64,000 nucleotides of DNA, taken from positions 1 to 64,000 of the forward strand of contig JAFZQJ010000022.1 of the NCBI GenBank assembly GCA_017620395.1. Reading direction: 5' to 3'. Made by a program: the position numbers and the translations under genes. The stretch's first letter is position 1, and each line of letters begins with the position of its first letter. The notes under the pieces were generated by a model. The model saw only the letters and a program-made list of their open reading frames with translations, searched no databases and was not told the origin of the DNA. Positions 35,498-45,102 of this stretch are shown here, piece after piece. The DNA is from Clostridia bacterium. GTDB lineage: Bacteria > Bacillota > Clostridia > Oscillospirales > RGIG8002.

Positions 35498-37302
35498 ACG
35501 CTCCCCTCCTCCGTTATCGACGACTGAGCGTCATATATGCGCTTATAGATCCCATCCTCCGATACGAGCTCGGCGTGGGTGCCGAACTGAACCGCCTCGC
35601 CCTTTTCGAGAACGAGTATTTTATCCGCTTCCATTAAAGACACTATGCGGTGAGAAATAAGTATGACCGTTTTATTCTCCGTCTTGTCGCGGAGCGCCTC
35701 GCGGATTTTTTTGTCTGTTTCCGTGTCCACGGCTGAAAGCGAGTCGTCAAAGACGATGATAGGCGTATCGAGCATAATAGTCCGCGCTATTGCCACGCGC
35801 TGCTTCTGCCCGCCTGAAAGGGTGACTCCCCTCTCGCCTACTATCGTATCGTATCGCTGTGTCATTTCGCTGACGTCGCCGGCGATGCTAGCTATCGAAG
35901 CGGCGTGCTCGATGCGCTCTTCAGAAGCGTCCGCGTCCGTCAAAGCAATGTTCTCGCCTATTGAACGCGAGAAAAGGAACGGCTCCTGAAGAACGAGTCC
36001 GACGTTTTTGCGCAGCCAAGACGCTTTGATATCGTTGATATCCACGCCGCCGATCGTGATCCGACCGCCGCCTTCCGGAAGCGGATAAAGTCTGTCGAGA
36101 AGCTGAATAAGCGTCGATTTGCCGGACCCGGTAGCGCCGAGTATGCCGAGCGTGGTTCCCGCTTTAATTTCAAAGCTGACGTTTTTAATGACCTGCTTTT
36201 CCGGGTTGTACGCGAAAGAGACGTTTTCAAATACTATATCGCCGTGCATATCGGGCTCGACGGCTCCCGGGCGGTCGGTTTCTTCTTCCGAATCCATAAT
36301 ATAACGCAATCTGCTTATGGAGACGCGCGCCTTGCTCATTTCCGAAATTATTCTTCCGAGACCTCTTACTGGCCATACGAGCATGCCGTTGTAGGAAATA
36401 AAAGCGATAAGCTCGCCGGTGGTTATCGTTCCGTTTACCGCAAAGACTGTCCCGACGCATACTATCGCCATAACCTGAAGGCAGCTCATAAGATCGCCGA
36501 TTCCCCAGAACCAGCCGAGTATATTACCGAGCTGCACCCACAGTCCCGTGTATTTTTCGTTCTGCTTATTGAACTTGTCTTTTTCAAACTTTTCCCTGCC
36601 GAAGGCGCGGACGACGCGCACGCCGGTAAGGTTTTCCTGCGCCATGGCGGAAAGAACGCCTTCTTGCTCGTCGACTTCGGTAAACTTATTGCGGATCCTG
36701 TGACGGAAATAGTTTGTGTAAAACAAGACGATCGGCACGAAAGCCAAGGCTATGAGAGCGAGGGTCACATTCATGGAGAACATCATAAACAGAGAGAATA
36801 TGATAAGGAACACGATGCGGAACATATTGACAAGCTGCTCGGATACAAAGTTACGGAACGTGTCAACGTCCGAAGTGCATCGCTGGATAATATCGCCGGT
36901 CTGATTCTTGTTGTGCCACGTGAAAGGCAGCTTCTGAATGTGCATAAACAGAGTATTGCGCATATTCTCTGCCAGCGTCTCGGATCCGCGGGCGTTCGCG
37001 ACTCGCGTCAGATAGCGGAAAAACGCGTTCAGCAGCGCCGTTACGAGGATTACGAGCGCAATTACCCAGAGGTTTGCGCGCAAATAGTCGCGGCCGCCTA
37101 AAACAGAGGCTATATATCCCGTTACTGCGCCGGGTTGTCCGTCTCCGATAAGGGAGTCGACGGTGTACCTTATGACCTGCGGAAAAACTGCGTCGAGCAC
37201 CGTAACCATTACGGAAGCGATCATTGTAAGCGCAAAAAAGCCAGCCGCACCTTTCATAAAGCGGCTGAGCATACTTTTACGTTTTTTATTTCTGTTTTCC
37301 AT
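35494..37302 (-). CDS. ABC exporter half-transporter, degenerate Walker B subunit
   Basis: A protein of 602 residues, membrane domain then ATPase. Walker A is GATGSGKST, the signature LSGGQKQR is canonical, but Walker B reads VFDDSLSAVD with Asp in place of the catalytic Glu. It is the first gene of the two-gene exporter operon, 32 nt downstream of a perfect consensus promoter, although its own ribosome site is weak (purine-rich, no GGAGG). The second subunit follows with a 4-nt overlap. Together they should form a heterodimer in which only one composite site hydrolyses ATP. Confidence 0.93.
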   Translation of the reverse strand: MENRNKKRKSMLSRFMKGAAGFFALTMIASVMVTVLDAVFPQVIRYTVDSLIGDGQPGAVTGYIASVLGGRDYLRANLWVIALVILVTALLNAFFRYLTRVANARGSETLAENMRNTLFMHIQKLPFTWHNKNQTGDIIQRCTSDVDTFRNFVSEQLVNMFRIVFLIIFSLFMMFSMNVTLALIALAFVPIVLFYTNYFRHRIRNKFTEVDEQEGVLSAMAQENLTGVRVVRAFGREKFEKDKFNKQNEKYTGLWVQLGNILGWFWGIGDLMSCLQVMAIVCVGTVFAVNGTITTGELIAFISYNGMLVWPVRGLGRIISEMSKARVSISRLRYIMDSEEETDRPGAVEPDMHGDIVFENVSFAYNPEKQVIKNVSFEIKAGTTLGILGATGSGKSTLIQLLDRLYPLPEGGGRITIGGVDINDIKASWLRKNVGLVLQEPFLFSRSIGENIALTDADASEERIEHAASIASIAGDVSEMTQRYDTIVGERGVTLSGGQKQRVAIARTIMLDTPIIVFDDSLSAVDTETDKKIREALRDKTENKTVILISHRIVSLMEADKILVLEKGEAVQFGTHAELVSEDGIYKRIYDAQSSITEEGSV

Positions 37303-37333
37303 AAGACGCGATTCGCTTTCTCTTTATAAGCGT

Positions 37334-37362
37334 ATTATAATATTATTAATACGATTTGTCAA
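37334..37362 (-). promoter_or_regulatory. Perfect sigma-A consensus promoter of the ABC exporter
   Basis: TTGACA (37357-37362) and TATAAT (37334-37339) with a 17-nt spacer on the minus strand, both boxes perfect. Strong constitutive expression is expected unless an operator overlaps; the spacer itself is A/T-rich with ATTAATAAT repeats. The -35 box begins 5 nt after the preceding terminator stem. Confidence 0.9.
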
Positions 37363-37367
37363 CACAA

Positions 37368-37402
37368 ATAAAGGCGCGAAGCATCCGTGCCCGCGCCTTT
37401 AT
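37368..37402 (-). terminator. Terminator of the sipL-spoIVA operon
   Basis: An 11-bp perfect stem, ATAAAGGCGCG (37368-37378) with its complement (37392-37402), plus an inner GCA/TGC pairing. It lies 11 nt after the spoIVA stop and is followed on the minus strand by TTTGTGTT. Confidence 0.85.
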
Positions 37403-37413
37403 GAGTAATTGTC

Positions 37414-38892
37414 CTACAGTATAATGCATATAAGACCGTTGCAGCCGTCGTTGATGACCCGCTGGAGCGTTTCCTGAATCTTGAACCTTGCGTCGGCCGG
37501 CATCCGGTAAATCTTGTTATTCAGCCCTTCGTTCACCAGCTCGTGAAGCGACTTGCCGAATATATCGGAATCCCATATTTTTTCGGGGTCGGATTCGTAT
37601 TCGGAAAGCAGATAGTTTACCAGTTCTTCGGACTGTTTCTCCGATCCGACGATCGGCGCGACCTCCGTACGAACGTTCGCCTTCATCATATGAATGGAAG
37701 GCGCGGACGCCTTCAGACGTATACCGTATTTCCCCCCCTGTTTAACGATTTCCGGAGGCTCGAGCTGCATATCCGATATTGCAGGCGTTACAATTCCGTA
37801 ACCCGTGGATTCGACCTCGCGGAGTGCGTCCTCAAATTTACTGTATTCGGCTTTGAGGCGCGAAGTTTCCATAACAAGCCCGACAAGCGCGGATTCATCG
37901 GTTATTTCCACACCGCTGCTTTCGCTTATTACTCTGAAAATCAACTGCTCCTGCAGTTTAAGGTCGATAGTGCCGGAACCGGTACCGAGGTCAATGGAGA
38001 TTACCTCAGCTTGCGAAATGTGTTCATTTCTTGCCAACGCTTCGACAGCGCCTGCTACTTCCCTCACCTTCCTTACCGCCAGCATATTTGACTTAATATC
38101 CGAATAGACGGACGTTCGAAGCCAATGATCCGAAGGAAGCGAGTTGACCCAGCGCGGTATTGAAACGGCGATCTCTTTTACCGGGAACTCAAGCAACACC
38201 TTTTCAATGATCTCCTTTATTTGATCATCCTGCAGCTCGAGAATATTCATCAGCAGAACGGGCACGCAGTACTTTCTTTCAAGCTGCTGCCTGAGAGAAA
38301 CAGTATCCGGATCGTTTGGAAAGGCGGAGTTCAGAAGTATAATAAACGGCTTATCAAGCGCTTTTAATTCAGCTGCCACGCGTTCTTCCGCATCACGGTA
38401 TTCTTCATAAGGCAGTTCTCCTATAGTGCCGTCCGTTGTAACCATTATGCCGATAGTCGAGTGATCGCTGATTACCTTTTTAGTGCCGATTTCCGCAGCC
38501 TCTTCAAAAGGTATCTGCTCATCAAACCAGGGAGTCGTTACCATTCTCGGGGAATCCTCTTCTGTGTATCCAAGCGCTCCCGGGACGATAAATCCGACGC
38601 AGTCAACCATACGTACGCGTGCGCTCGTATTCCCTGCAAAATTGACTTCGACCGCCTCATTTGGTATAAACTTCGGCTCGGTTGTCATTATTGTACGGCC
38701 GGCCGAGCTCTGCGGCAGCTCATCGGTGGCTCTTTCCGCTTTCACTTCATCAGTGATATTCGGAATAACAAGCTTTTCCATAAACTTTTTGATAAACGTC
38801 GATTTGCCTGTTCGCACCGGCCCGACGACGCCTATATAAACGTCTCCGGAAGTACGTCTGGCAATATCGGCGTATATATTGGTGTTTATCAT
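37414..38892 (-). CDS. spoIVA: Stage IV sporulation protein A (SpoIVA), coat-basement ATPase
   Basis: A 492-residue protein, the same length as the Bacillus subtilis one when the ATG at 38892 is used; AAAGGAG lies 8 nt upstream, and an in-frame GTG at 38910 would remove this site. The N-terminal TRAFAC-type P-loop reads GVVGPVRTGKST and is followed by TTEPKFIPNEA and DCVGFIVPGALGY. SpoIVA binds ATP and polymerises on the forespore outer membrane as the base on which the coat is built. It follows a SipL-like gene by 14 nt, its known partner class in clostridia. Confidence 0.97.
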   Translation of the reverse strand: MINTNIYADIARRTSGDVYIGVVGPVRTGKSTFIKKFMEKLVIPNITDEVKAERATDELPQSSAGRTIMTTEPKFIPNEAVEVNFAGNTSARVRMVDCVGFIVPGALGYTEEDSPRMVTTPWFDEQIPFEEAAEIGTKKVISDHSTIGIMVTTDGTIGELPYEEYRDAEERVAAELKALDKPFIILLNSAFPNDPDTVSLRQQLERKYCVPVLLMNILELQDDQIKEIIEKVLLEFPVKEIAVSIPRWVNSLPSDHWLRTSVYSDIKSNMLAVRKVREVAGAVEALARNEHISQAEVISIDLGTGSGTIDLKLQEQLIFRVISESSGVEITDESALVGLVMETSRLKAEYSKFEDALREVESTGYGIVTPAISDMQLEPPEIVKQGGKYGIRLKASAPSIHMMKANVRTEVAPIVGSEKQSEELVNYLLSEYESDPEKIWDSDIFGKSLHELVNEGLNNKIYRMPADARFKIQETLQRVINDGCNGLICIIL

Positions 38893-38906
38893 TTTTACCG
38901 CTCCTT

Positions 38907-40427
38907 TCACAGCTTTAATGGAATGATAAGCATTTTCCCGATTGCTATCTCGTCGTTGTCAAGTCCGTTTTCTGCAAGGACCTCACTGAAAGAAGCTCCG
39001 TATTTCTTTGATATTTCCCAAACCGATTCGCCGCTCTCGGCATAGTACAAAGTAATCGGGTAACGAGAACATGAATCCTTTTCACCTGATACTGTGAATT
39101 CGGCGACAGCGCGGAGCTTTTTTTCAGAACAAACGGTTGCCTTGATTGCGACGTCGCAGCGGAGTTCAATAAGATTCTCGCCGGTAATTATATAGCCGAC
39201 AGATCCGATCGCGGCGCTTGTTTCGCAGCGGAGCTGAGAATCGCAGTTAAACGGGAAAGAGAATTCAAACGGCAGTTCTGCTTTTTTTGAGCATATTCCG
39301 GTTTCGTCGGAATTATATATCACATCCGCATTTACGATCCCTTCAGCCTTAAGGCATCCGTCGTTAACTGAGACGCGCATAATTCTGTGTGAGGCGTAAA
39401 CGCCGATTACCGATTCAATGCCGCTCTCAGTTTCAACTTCACACCTCACTGATTTTTCGTCCCTGTAGTAGTCAAAACACGTCAGATACTTTTCGTCTGC
39501 GTATTCTTCGTTCAGAGTGTGGCATGGCGAGAAAACGTCAGAAATGATATCGTATTCTCCGGTTTTATAAGCGTGGAGTATCACGTTGATAACTATCTCG
39601 CAGTCAATTATCCTGTTTTTGTTATCGGCGTTTTCTTCCGACTCGGCGTAAACACCGGCAATCTGCAGTTCTGCATCGCATATATAATCCGGGTCAAGGT
39701 TCGGGATGTCGATTATCTGACTTACGGGAAACTTGAACTCGGCGCCGACCGGCTTTCCGTCCGGAGTAACAAACACGGGCTTTATTATCAAATCGCCTTT
39801 GATAACGCATCTGCCTTTTGAAACGGACGTATCCTTCAGATATGCAGCGGCGTCCGTGTAAAGGAGCGCGGATACCTCCGGAAGCGTTTCGGGAAGCTCC
39901 AACTCTTCGGTAAAACGGATCTCGCGTTCCGCGCTCTCGGCGTTTAAGATTGCGGAAATACGTTCTTTGCGAACCTCTATGCCCTCGGAAACACTTTCGA
40001 CGATTTGCAGAACAGCTTTTTTCACGGCGACTAACGACGTTACTATTTCAGCTTTAATCGCGATCTTTCTCGGTCCGGATGCCCTGACGGAGTTGATGCT
40101 TCCGACGGTTTCAGTTGAAATATCATAGTCCGCGTCAGGTTCGCTCACGGCAAACGTATGAGAAAACTCCTTATGCGTCACCGCGCAACCGATCCCGTTT
40201 TCAGCGGATTTGTAAAAAACGCGTATCTCCGCTTCTCCTTCAACGGTAATACGCCCCGCAAGTATATCTCTCGAAGACACACGCGGTATTATTTCACTTC
40301 TCAGTATTTTCTGAACGTCCGGCAGATAATCCGGCAGATAGACTTCCGTTTCAAGTCTGCACTCGTTTTTTTCTTCCAAAACCGGCTCTAAGATATCGAT
40401 ATCGCCGCTTTCGAACAACAGGCCCAT
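38907..40427 (-). CDS. sipL: SipL-like SPOCS (DUF3794) / LysM spore coat morphogenetic protein
   Basis: A protein of 506 residues from the ATG at 40427, which has GGAGG 9 nt upstream. It contains repeated SPOCS/DUF3794-type beta domains (YLPDYLPDVQKIL at the N-terminus, ELPETLPEVSALL in the middle, a third near residues 300-440) and a C-terminal LysM (YYAESGESVWEISKKYG to IPLKL). In Clostridioides difficile, SipL has the same layout, and its LysM domain binds SpoIVA to anchor the coat. Here the two genes are adjacent, spoIVA second. It takes the place of SpoVID of bacilli. The function is inferred from architecture and context. Confidence 0.88.
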   Translation of the reverse strand: MGLLFESGDIDILEPVLEEKNECRLETEVYLPDYLPDVQKILRSEIIPRVSSRDILAGRITVEGEAEIRVFYKSAENGIGCAVTHKEFSHTFAVSEPDADYDISTETVGSINSVRASGPRKIAIKAEIVTSLVAVKKAVLQIVESVSEGIEVRKERISAILNAESAEREIRFTEELELPETLPEVSALLYTDAAAYLKDTSVSKGRCVIKGDLIIKPVFVTPDGKPVGAEFKFPVSQIIDIPNLDPDYICDAELQIAGVYAESEENADNKNRIIDCEIVINVILHAYKTGEYDIISDVFSPCHTLNEEYADEKYLTCFDYYRDEKSVRCEVETESGIESVIGVYASHRIMRVSVNDGCLKAEGIVNADVIYNSDETGICSKKAELPFEFSFPFNCDSQLRCETSAAIGSVGYIITGENLIELRCDVAIKATVCSEKKLRAVAEFTVSGEKDSCSRYPITLYYAESGESVWEISKKYGASFSEVLAENGLDNDEIAIGKMLIIPLKL

Positions 40428-40469
40428 AGCATAATCCTCCTTACAGCGTATTTGTGCCTTGTAAGAAAA

Positions 40470-40498
40470 ATATATTGCCCGTAGGACGAAGCTATTAC
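40470..40498 (-). promoter_or_regulatory. Possible sporulation sigma-E-like promoter of sipL-spoIVA
   Basis: On the minus strand, GTAATA (40493-40498) and CAATATAT (40470-40477) are 15 nt apart, roughly like mother-cell sigma-E sites (ATA at -35, CATA-type -10). No sigma-A promoter is visible in this gap. The predicted start would leave a leader of about 36 nt. This is weak evidence. Confidence 0.3.
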
Positions 40499-40504
40499 TT
40501 TTTT

Positions 40505-40538
40505 GCAAACAAAAATACCCGCGGAAATCCGCGGGTAT
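40505..40538 (-). terminator. Terminator of the recJ-to-tgt operon
   Basis: On the minus strand, ATACCCGCGG and CCGCGGGTAT form a 10-bp perfect stem closing a 4-nt loop, followed by TTTTTGTTT. It is 15 nt after the tgt stop. Confidence 0.9.
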
Positions 40539-40552
40539 CACACTGACAATAT

Positions 40553-41689
40553 TCAGATTCTGACAGAAACCTTCGGAAGTGTCGCGGCCGCATATGATGA
40601 AAAACGGTCGTCTGCTATCGCCTCTCTGATTTCTTCCATAAGATGATTATAGAACCAAAGGTTATGAATTACCGCAAGGCGTTTTCCGAGCGCTTCGTCT
40701 GCCCTCAAAAGATGGCGGATATACGCCTTGGAATATCTGCGGCACGTCGGACATCCGCACCCGTCCTCTATCGGCGAAGCGTCGGTAACGTATTTGGCGT
40801 TATTGAGGTTGATTATGCCGTTATGCGTGAATAGATGACCGTGCCTCGCGTTTCTGGCGGGCATAACGCAATCGAAGAGATCGACGCCGCGCGCGACGCC
40901 TTCGATTATATTAGCCGGAGTGCCGACGCCCATAAGATAGCGGATTTTATCCTTCGGCATATACGGTTCGACTTGTTCGATGATATGATACATTTCATCG
41001 TTTGTCTCCCCTACCGCCAGTCCGCCTATCGCGTAGCCGTCGAGGTCCATTTCGGCGATCTGCTGCATATGAGATACGCGCAGATCGTCGAACGTGCAGC
41101 CTTGATTGATGCCGAACAAAAGCTGATGCTTGTTAATTGTGTCCGGAAGCGAATTCAGCCTCTCCATTTCGGCTTTGCAGCGCGCGAGCCAGCGCGCGGT
41201 GCGCTCGCAGGAAACGGCCGCGTAGTCATACTTCGCGGGGTTCTCGACGCATTCGTCAAACGCCATCGCTATAGTGGACGCAATATTTGACTGTATCCTC
41301 ATGCTGTCCTCCGGACGCATGAATATCTTCCGTCCGTCGATATGTGAGGCGAACGCCACACCTTCTTCGCTTATCTTACGCAGGGGCGCGAGCGAAAACA
41401 CCTGGAATCCGCCGCTGTCTGTGAGCACGGGGCGGTTCCAGTTAAAAAACTTGTGTATGCCGCCCAGCGCTTTTATCACCTCGTCGCCGGGACGCAGATG
41501 CAGATGATACGTGTTAGACAGCTCGACCTGACATCCTATCTCTTCGAGATCGGCAGTCGAAAGTCCGCCCTTTATCGCAGCGGCGGTGCCGACGTTCATA
41601 AACGCCGGCGTTTCCACCGTTCCGTGGACGGTTTCAAATCGGCCGAGGCGTGCGCTACCTTCGGTTTTCAACAGTGTAAAACTTGCCAT
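40553..41689 (-). CDS. tgt: Queuine/preQ1 tRNA-guanine transglycosylase Tgt
   Basis: A 378-residue TIM-barrel enzyme that swaps guanine 34 for preQ1 in GUN-anticodon tRNAs. Marks are FMNVGTAAAIKG, the substrate-binding TDSGGFQVF, the nucleophile region DLFDCVMPARNARHG and the zinc site CGCPTCRR with a downstream His (YIRHLLRA). It begins 8 nt after the queA stop with GAGG as ribosome site. It is the last gene of a six-gene operon and is followed by a strong terminator. No preQ1 synthesis genes (queC, D, E, F) are seen here. Confidence 0.97.
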   Translation of the reverse strand: MASFTLLKTEGSARLGRFETVHGTVETPAFMNVGTAAAIKGGLSTADLEEIGCQVELSNTYHLHLRPGDEVIKALGGIHKFFNWNRPVLTDSGGFQVFSLAPLRKISEEGVAFASHIDGRKIFMRPEDSMRIQSNIASTIAMAFDECVENPAKYDYAAVSCERTARWLARCKAEMERLNSLPDTINKHQLLFGINQGCTFDDLRVSHMQQIAEMDLDGYAIGGLAVGETNDEMYHIIEQVEPYMPKDKIRYLMGVGTPANIIEGVARGVDLFDCVMPARNARHGHLFTHNGIINLNNAKYVTDASPIEDGCGCPTCRRYSKAYIRHLLRADEALGKRLAVIHNLWFYNHLMEEIREAIADDRFSSYAAATLPKVSVRI

Positions 41690-41697
41690 TTAATACC

Positions 41698-42726
41698 TCA
41701 ATACAAGAACATAGCGTCACCGAACGAAAAGAATCTGTATTTCTTTTCAACTGCTTCTTTATATGCGTTAAGTATAATCTCGCGACTCGAAAACGCGGAA
41801 ACCAGCATTATAAGCGTGCTCTCCGGAAGGTGAAAATTGGTTATCAGCGCGTCGATACATTTGAACTCGTAGCCGGGATATATGAAGATGCTCGTCTCCC
41901 CGCTGTCTGCGCGTATTTCGCCGAACTTTGACGCGACGGTTTCGAGCGTTCGGCAGCTTGTCGTCCCGACGGAAACGACGCGGCCGCCGCGCTTTTTGGC
42001 GGCGTTGATTTTAACGGCGGCATCCTCAGGCAGCTCGTACCACTCGCTGTGCATAACGTGTTTCGTAAGGTCGTCTTCTTTTACGGGACGGAACGTGCCG
42101 AGGCCCACGTGAAGCGTCAGAAACGCCGTATCGACGCCTTTTGCGCGGATCCTGTCAAGCAGTTCGTCCGTGAAATGAAGCCCCGCGGTCGGAGCGGCGG
42201 CGGATCCGTCGAACCGCGCGTACACCGTCTGGTAGCGCGACGGATCGGAGGCGCGGCTCTTTATATACGGCGGCAGCGGCGCGGTACCGACACGGTCGAG
42301 TATTTCGTTGAAAATACCGTCGTAGTCAAACTTGACAAGGCGATTGCCGTCTTCTATAACGCCGACGACTTTTCCCGTAAGCCCGCCGCCGAAGAATATC
42401 GGTTCGTTCTCTTTTGCTTTTCGCGCCGGACGGAGCAGACATTCCCAGACGTCGTCTCCCCTGTCGCGGAGCAGCAGAGCTTCGAACTCCCGTCCGGCGG
42501 TGTTCTTTCCGAATATCCTCGCGGGAATCACTTTGGTATTATTCAGCACGAGACAATCTCCGGGGTTCAGAAGGTCGATTATATCGAAAAAATGCCTGTC
42601 GCCCGTTTCGCCGGTGCGTCGGTCTACCGTCATGAGCCGGGAATAATCGCGTTTTTCGGCGGGGGTTTGGGCGATCAGCTCCTCCGGCAAATCATAGTAG
42701 TAGTCGGAACGCTTCAAATCAGCCAT
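41698..42726 (-). CDS. queA: S-adenosylmethionine:tRNA ribosyltransferase-isomerase QueA
   Basis: A 342-residue enzyme that converts preQ1-tRNA to epoxyqueuosine-tRNA. The ATG at 42726 is used because GGAGGA precedes it; an in-frame upstream start would run deep into the kinase gene. Motifs include [40 protein letters not shown] and [11 protein letters not shown]. It overlaps the upstream nucleoside kinase by 8 nt (ATGGCTGA), and tgt follows, the usual queA-tgt pair. Confidence 0.97.
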   Translation of the reverse strand: MADLKRSDYYYDLPEELIAQTPAEKRDYSRLMTVDRRTGETGDRHFFDIIDLLNPGDCLVLNNTKVIPARIFGKNTAGREFEALLLRDRGDDVWECLLRPARKAKENEPIFFGGGLTGKVVGVIEDGNRLVKFDYDGIFNEILDRVGTAPLPPYIKSRASDPSRYQTVYARFDGSAAAPTAGLHFTDELLDRIRAKGVDTAFLTLHVGLGTFRPVKEDDLTKHVMHSEWYELPEDAAVKINAAKKRGGRVVSVGTTSCRTLETVASKFGEIRADSGETSIFIYPGYEFKCIDALITNFHLPESTLIMLVSAFSSREIILNAYKEAVEKKYRFFSFGDAMFLY

Positions 42727-43651
42727 ATATTCCTCCGCCGATGAACTCTCTGAGGAGCGAATCGTACGGAACGAGATCGCGGTCGCCCTCGGGGCAAATA
42801 TCGTAAAGTCTCGCAAGCGCCTCGATATCGGGATCGTGAGCGTATTTGCGATAAGCTTTATTTATCAGCTCCGTCATTTCGTTCTTGAACATAAACGCCT
42901 CATAAGGAAGAAGCGTATCAATAACGTAATCGGCGGTCGGCATATACGGAGCGATATGCTTGGCTTCTCCGGCGCAGACGCTTTCCCACATATCGACCGT
43001 GCGTTCGAGGTGCGATCCTCTGAATTTATGGTCGCGAACGATACGGCGGGCAAGGCGCATCGTGCTTCCGGAGATAGTTTCGTTGCCGAACGCTACGCTC
43101 GAAGCGGTGGAAACGTATACTCTGACGGTGTCAAATTCCTTTCCCATCTCGATAACGTCCTTGTTGAGCGCGTGTATCCCCTCGATGATTATAACGCCGT
43201 GTTCGCTGAGAGTTTCCTTATGCGACTTGTATGCCTTCCGGCCGCTTATAAAGTCGAAACGCGGAATATAGGCCTCTCCGCGCGTTATCAGCTCGTTTAT
43301 CTTATCGAGCATAAGCAGTTCGTTGACGATCGTCGGCGATTCAAAGTCGAATCCCGCCGCGTAAGCGTTCATCTCATCCCTGTCAAAAAAGAAATCGTCT
43401 GTGGACATGGAGATACAATCCACACCGCCGGCGGTGAGGAATTTGTTGAGATTCTCGGCGGTCGTGCTTTTGCCGGAGCTCGACGGCCCCGAAATGAGCA
43501 GAACGTCGCGCCGCGGATCGCTGTTTATGATCCTTTGGGATATGTTTTTCAGCTGGGAGACGTAATTGTTCTCAGCTTCCGCGATACAGGCTTGCGGATC
43601 GCTGTTATACGCCGCTATCACTGATTTCAAGTCGATGATTTTATCAGACAT
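42719..43651 (-). CDS. Uridine kinase-like nucleoside kinase
   Basis: A 310-residue P-loop kinase of the phosphoribulokinase/uridine kinase family. It has the Walker [13 protein letters not shown], the base/acid loop [15 protein letters not shown] and [10 protein letters not shown]. Clostridial proteins of this type often carry an N-terminal TGS-like domain; this one has only a short N-terminal extension (about 40 residues). It overlaps hemZ by 8 nt and queA by 8 nt, so it is firmly in the operon. Uridine or cytidine phosphorylation is the likely activity, but the nucleoside is not certain. Confidence 0.9.
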   Translation of the reverse strand: MSDKIIDLKSVIAAYNSDPQACIAEAENNYVSQLKNISQRIINSDPRRDVLLISGPSSSGKSTTAENLNKFLTAGGVDCISMSTDDFFFDRDEMNAYAAGFDFESPTIVNELLMLDKINELITRGEAYIPRFDFISGRKAYKSHKETLSEHGVIIIEGIHALNKDVIEMGKEFDTVRVYVSTASSVAFGNETISGSTMRLARRIVRDHKFRGSHLERTVDMWESVCAGEAKHIAPYMPTADYVIDTLLPYEAFMFKNEMTELINKAYRKYAHDPDIEALARLYDICPEGDRDLVPYDSLLREFIGGGIYG

Positions 43652-45086
43652 CTTGTTTCCCTCCGCGTGATTTATAAAAGCTTTTTATGAACTTAAGATT
43701 GTCCTCTGTTTTTTCGGGTTTGTTAATATACTCGTACGGATACTTGTAATTGCATATGCGCTTTATGGTCTTTCCCCCGTCCGCGACGATCTTGGTTATA
43801 CCGCCCGCGCCGACGGAAAAAACCGTGGCGGCGTCGCTCATCATAAGTATGTTGTACACGCTCTTTTTACCGGGAAGCGCATAGCCCTTGTTTTCGAGAT
43901 TTGCGCCGGCCCGTTTCTGACGGTACATATAGTATTCGCGGTATCCGGCTTCGTGAATGATCGCTTCGGCCGCGGCGAAAGAATCCGCGGCGAGCGCGTC
44001 ATCAATGCTGAGCGAGTTTTCGTAATATCCGGATGAGCGTTTGATGGCAAGCGTGTGCATCGTTATATCGTCGGCTCCGAGCGCGGTAAGGCGCCTGACG
44101 GTATCGGCGAAAAGCTCGGTCGTTGAATACGGAAGCCCTGCGATCACGTCGCAGTTGATGTTGTCGAACCCCGCATCTCTCGCCGCGGCAAAAGCCTCGT
44201 AAAACTGCGCTACGGTATGCCGGCGGCCGTTTTTTTCAAGCACTTCATCCGACAGTATCTGAGGGTTTATACATATACGCGTAACTCCGGCGCGCTTGAG
44301 AGCGGAGAACTTTTCCTGAGACGCCACGTCCGCCCTGCCGAATTCGTACGTAAACTCCGAGTACCCGCCGAAGTACGTGTTGACGGCGTCGCAAAGACGG
44401 TTTATCTGCTCGACCGTGAGAATACCCGGCGTTCCGCCGCCGACGTAGACGGCGCGGTTTTCAAGTCCCGCGTCGCGGACGAGCTCCGCCGTAGCGCTTA
44501 TTTCCCGAAGCAGAAGATCGATATAAGGCTCAAGCAGCTTCCCCGCTCTTTCTATGGAATGGCTGACAAAAGAACAGTAACCGCATCTGCTCGGACAGAA
44601 CGGAATCGATACGTAAAGATTGCAATGATTCTCGGTGTTTTCCGCGAGGATATCCTTCTGCTCCGCCGCGACGGCTACGCAGGAACGCGCTTTCTCGGGA
44701 AAGACTTTTAAGTCGTTAACGTAATGACCGTATGCGTCTTCCTCGGTTCCTCCGGCAAGCAGGATATCGGTCGCTATTTTTGCCGGACGTACTCCGCAGA
44801 GCACTCCGAAAGGCATATCCTTTCCGGTTAAACTGCGGCAGGCGTTATATACGCATACCCCGAGCCCGTGTTTACAATCCTTGATATAAGAGGGCGAATC
44901 GTTGTTAACAATAATCGCGGCGCTTTCTGTCTTACCATCGAAGTAAACCGACGCGGTCAGCCGCGTTTCGCCGCCCCCACGCGAGAGCTTCGTTTTGATT
45001 GTTGCGTCTGCGTTGTCTTTGAAAAATAATCTGGCGACGTTTTCGGCGTATTGTATATAGGTGTGTCCTATATGTTCAAACTTCAT
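43644..45086 (-). CDS. hemZ: HemZ-type radical SAM coproporphyrinogen III dehydrogenase-like protein
   Basis: A 480-residue radical SAM protein. The cluster motif is CPSRCGYC within YVSIPFCPSRCGYCSF, followed by YVGGGTPG and the HemN-family C-terminal part. An N-terminal domain of about 150 residues precedes the radical SAM core, as in HemZ and unlike HemN/HemW. Family members are annotated as oxygen-independent coproporphyrinogen dehydrogenases, but several relatives are haem chaperones, so the activity is not secure. GGAGAA precedes the ATG; relA ends 16 nt upstream, and the kinase gene overlaps by 8 nt. No other haem genes lie nearby. Confidence 0.9.
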   Translation of the reverse strand: MKFEHIGHTYIQYAENVARLFFKDNADATIKTKLSRGGGETRLTASVYFDGKTESAAIIVNNDSPSYIKDCKHGLGVCVYNACRSLTGKDMPFGVLCGVRPAKIATDILLAGGTEEDAYGHYVNDLKVFPEKARSCVAVAAEQKDILAENTENHCNLYVSIPFCPSRCGYCSFVSHSIERAGKLLEPYIDLLLREISATAELVRDAGLENRAVYVGGGTPGILTVEQINRLCDAVNTYFGGYSEFTYEFGRADVASQEKFSALKRAGVTRICINPQILSDEVLEKNGRRHTVAQFYEAFAAARDAGFDNINCDVIAGLPYSTTELFADTVRRLTALGADDITMHTLAIKRSSGYYENSLSIDDALAADSFAAAEAIIHEAGYREYYMYRQKRAGANLENKGYALPGKKSVYNILMMSDAATVFSVGAGGITKIVADGGKTIKRICNYKYPYEYINKPEKTEDNLKFIKSFYKSRGGKQDV

Positions 45087-45102
45087 CTGTATTCTCCGAT
45101 GG

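Noticed and set aside
40428-40552. preQ1 riboswitch near the queA-tgt genes
   Set aside because: This gap is downstream of tgt and holds a terminator; queA and tgt themselves sit inside an operon with no leader long enough for a riboswitch.
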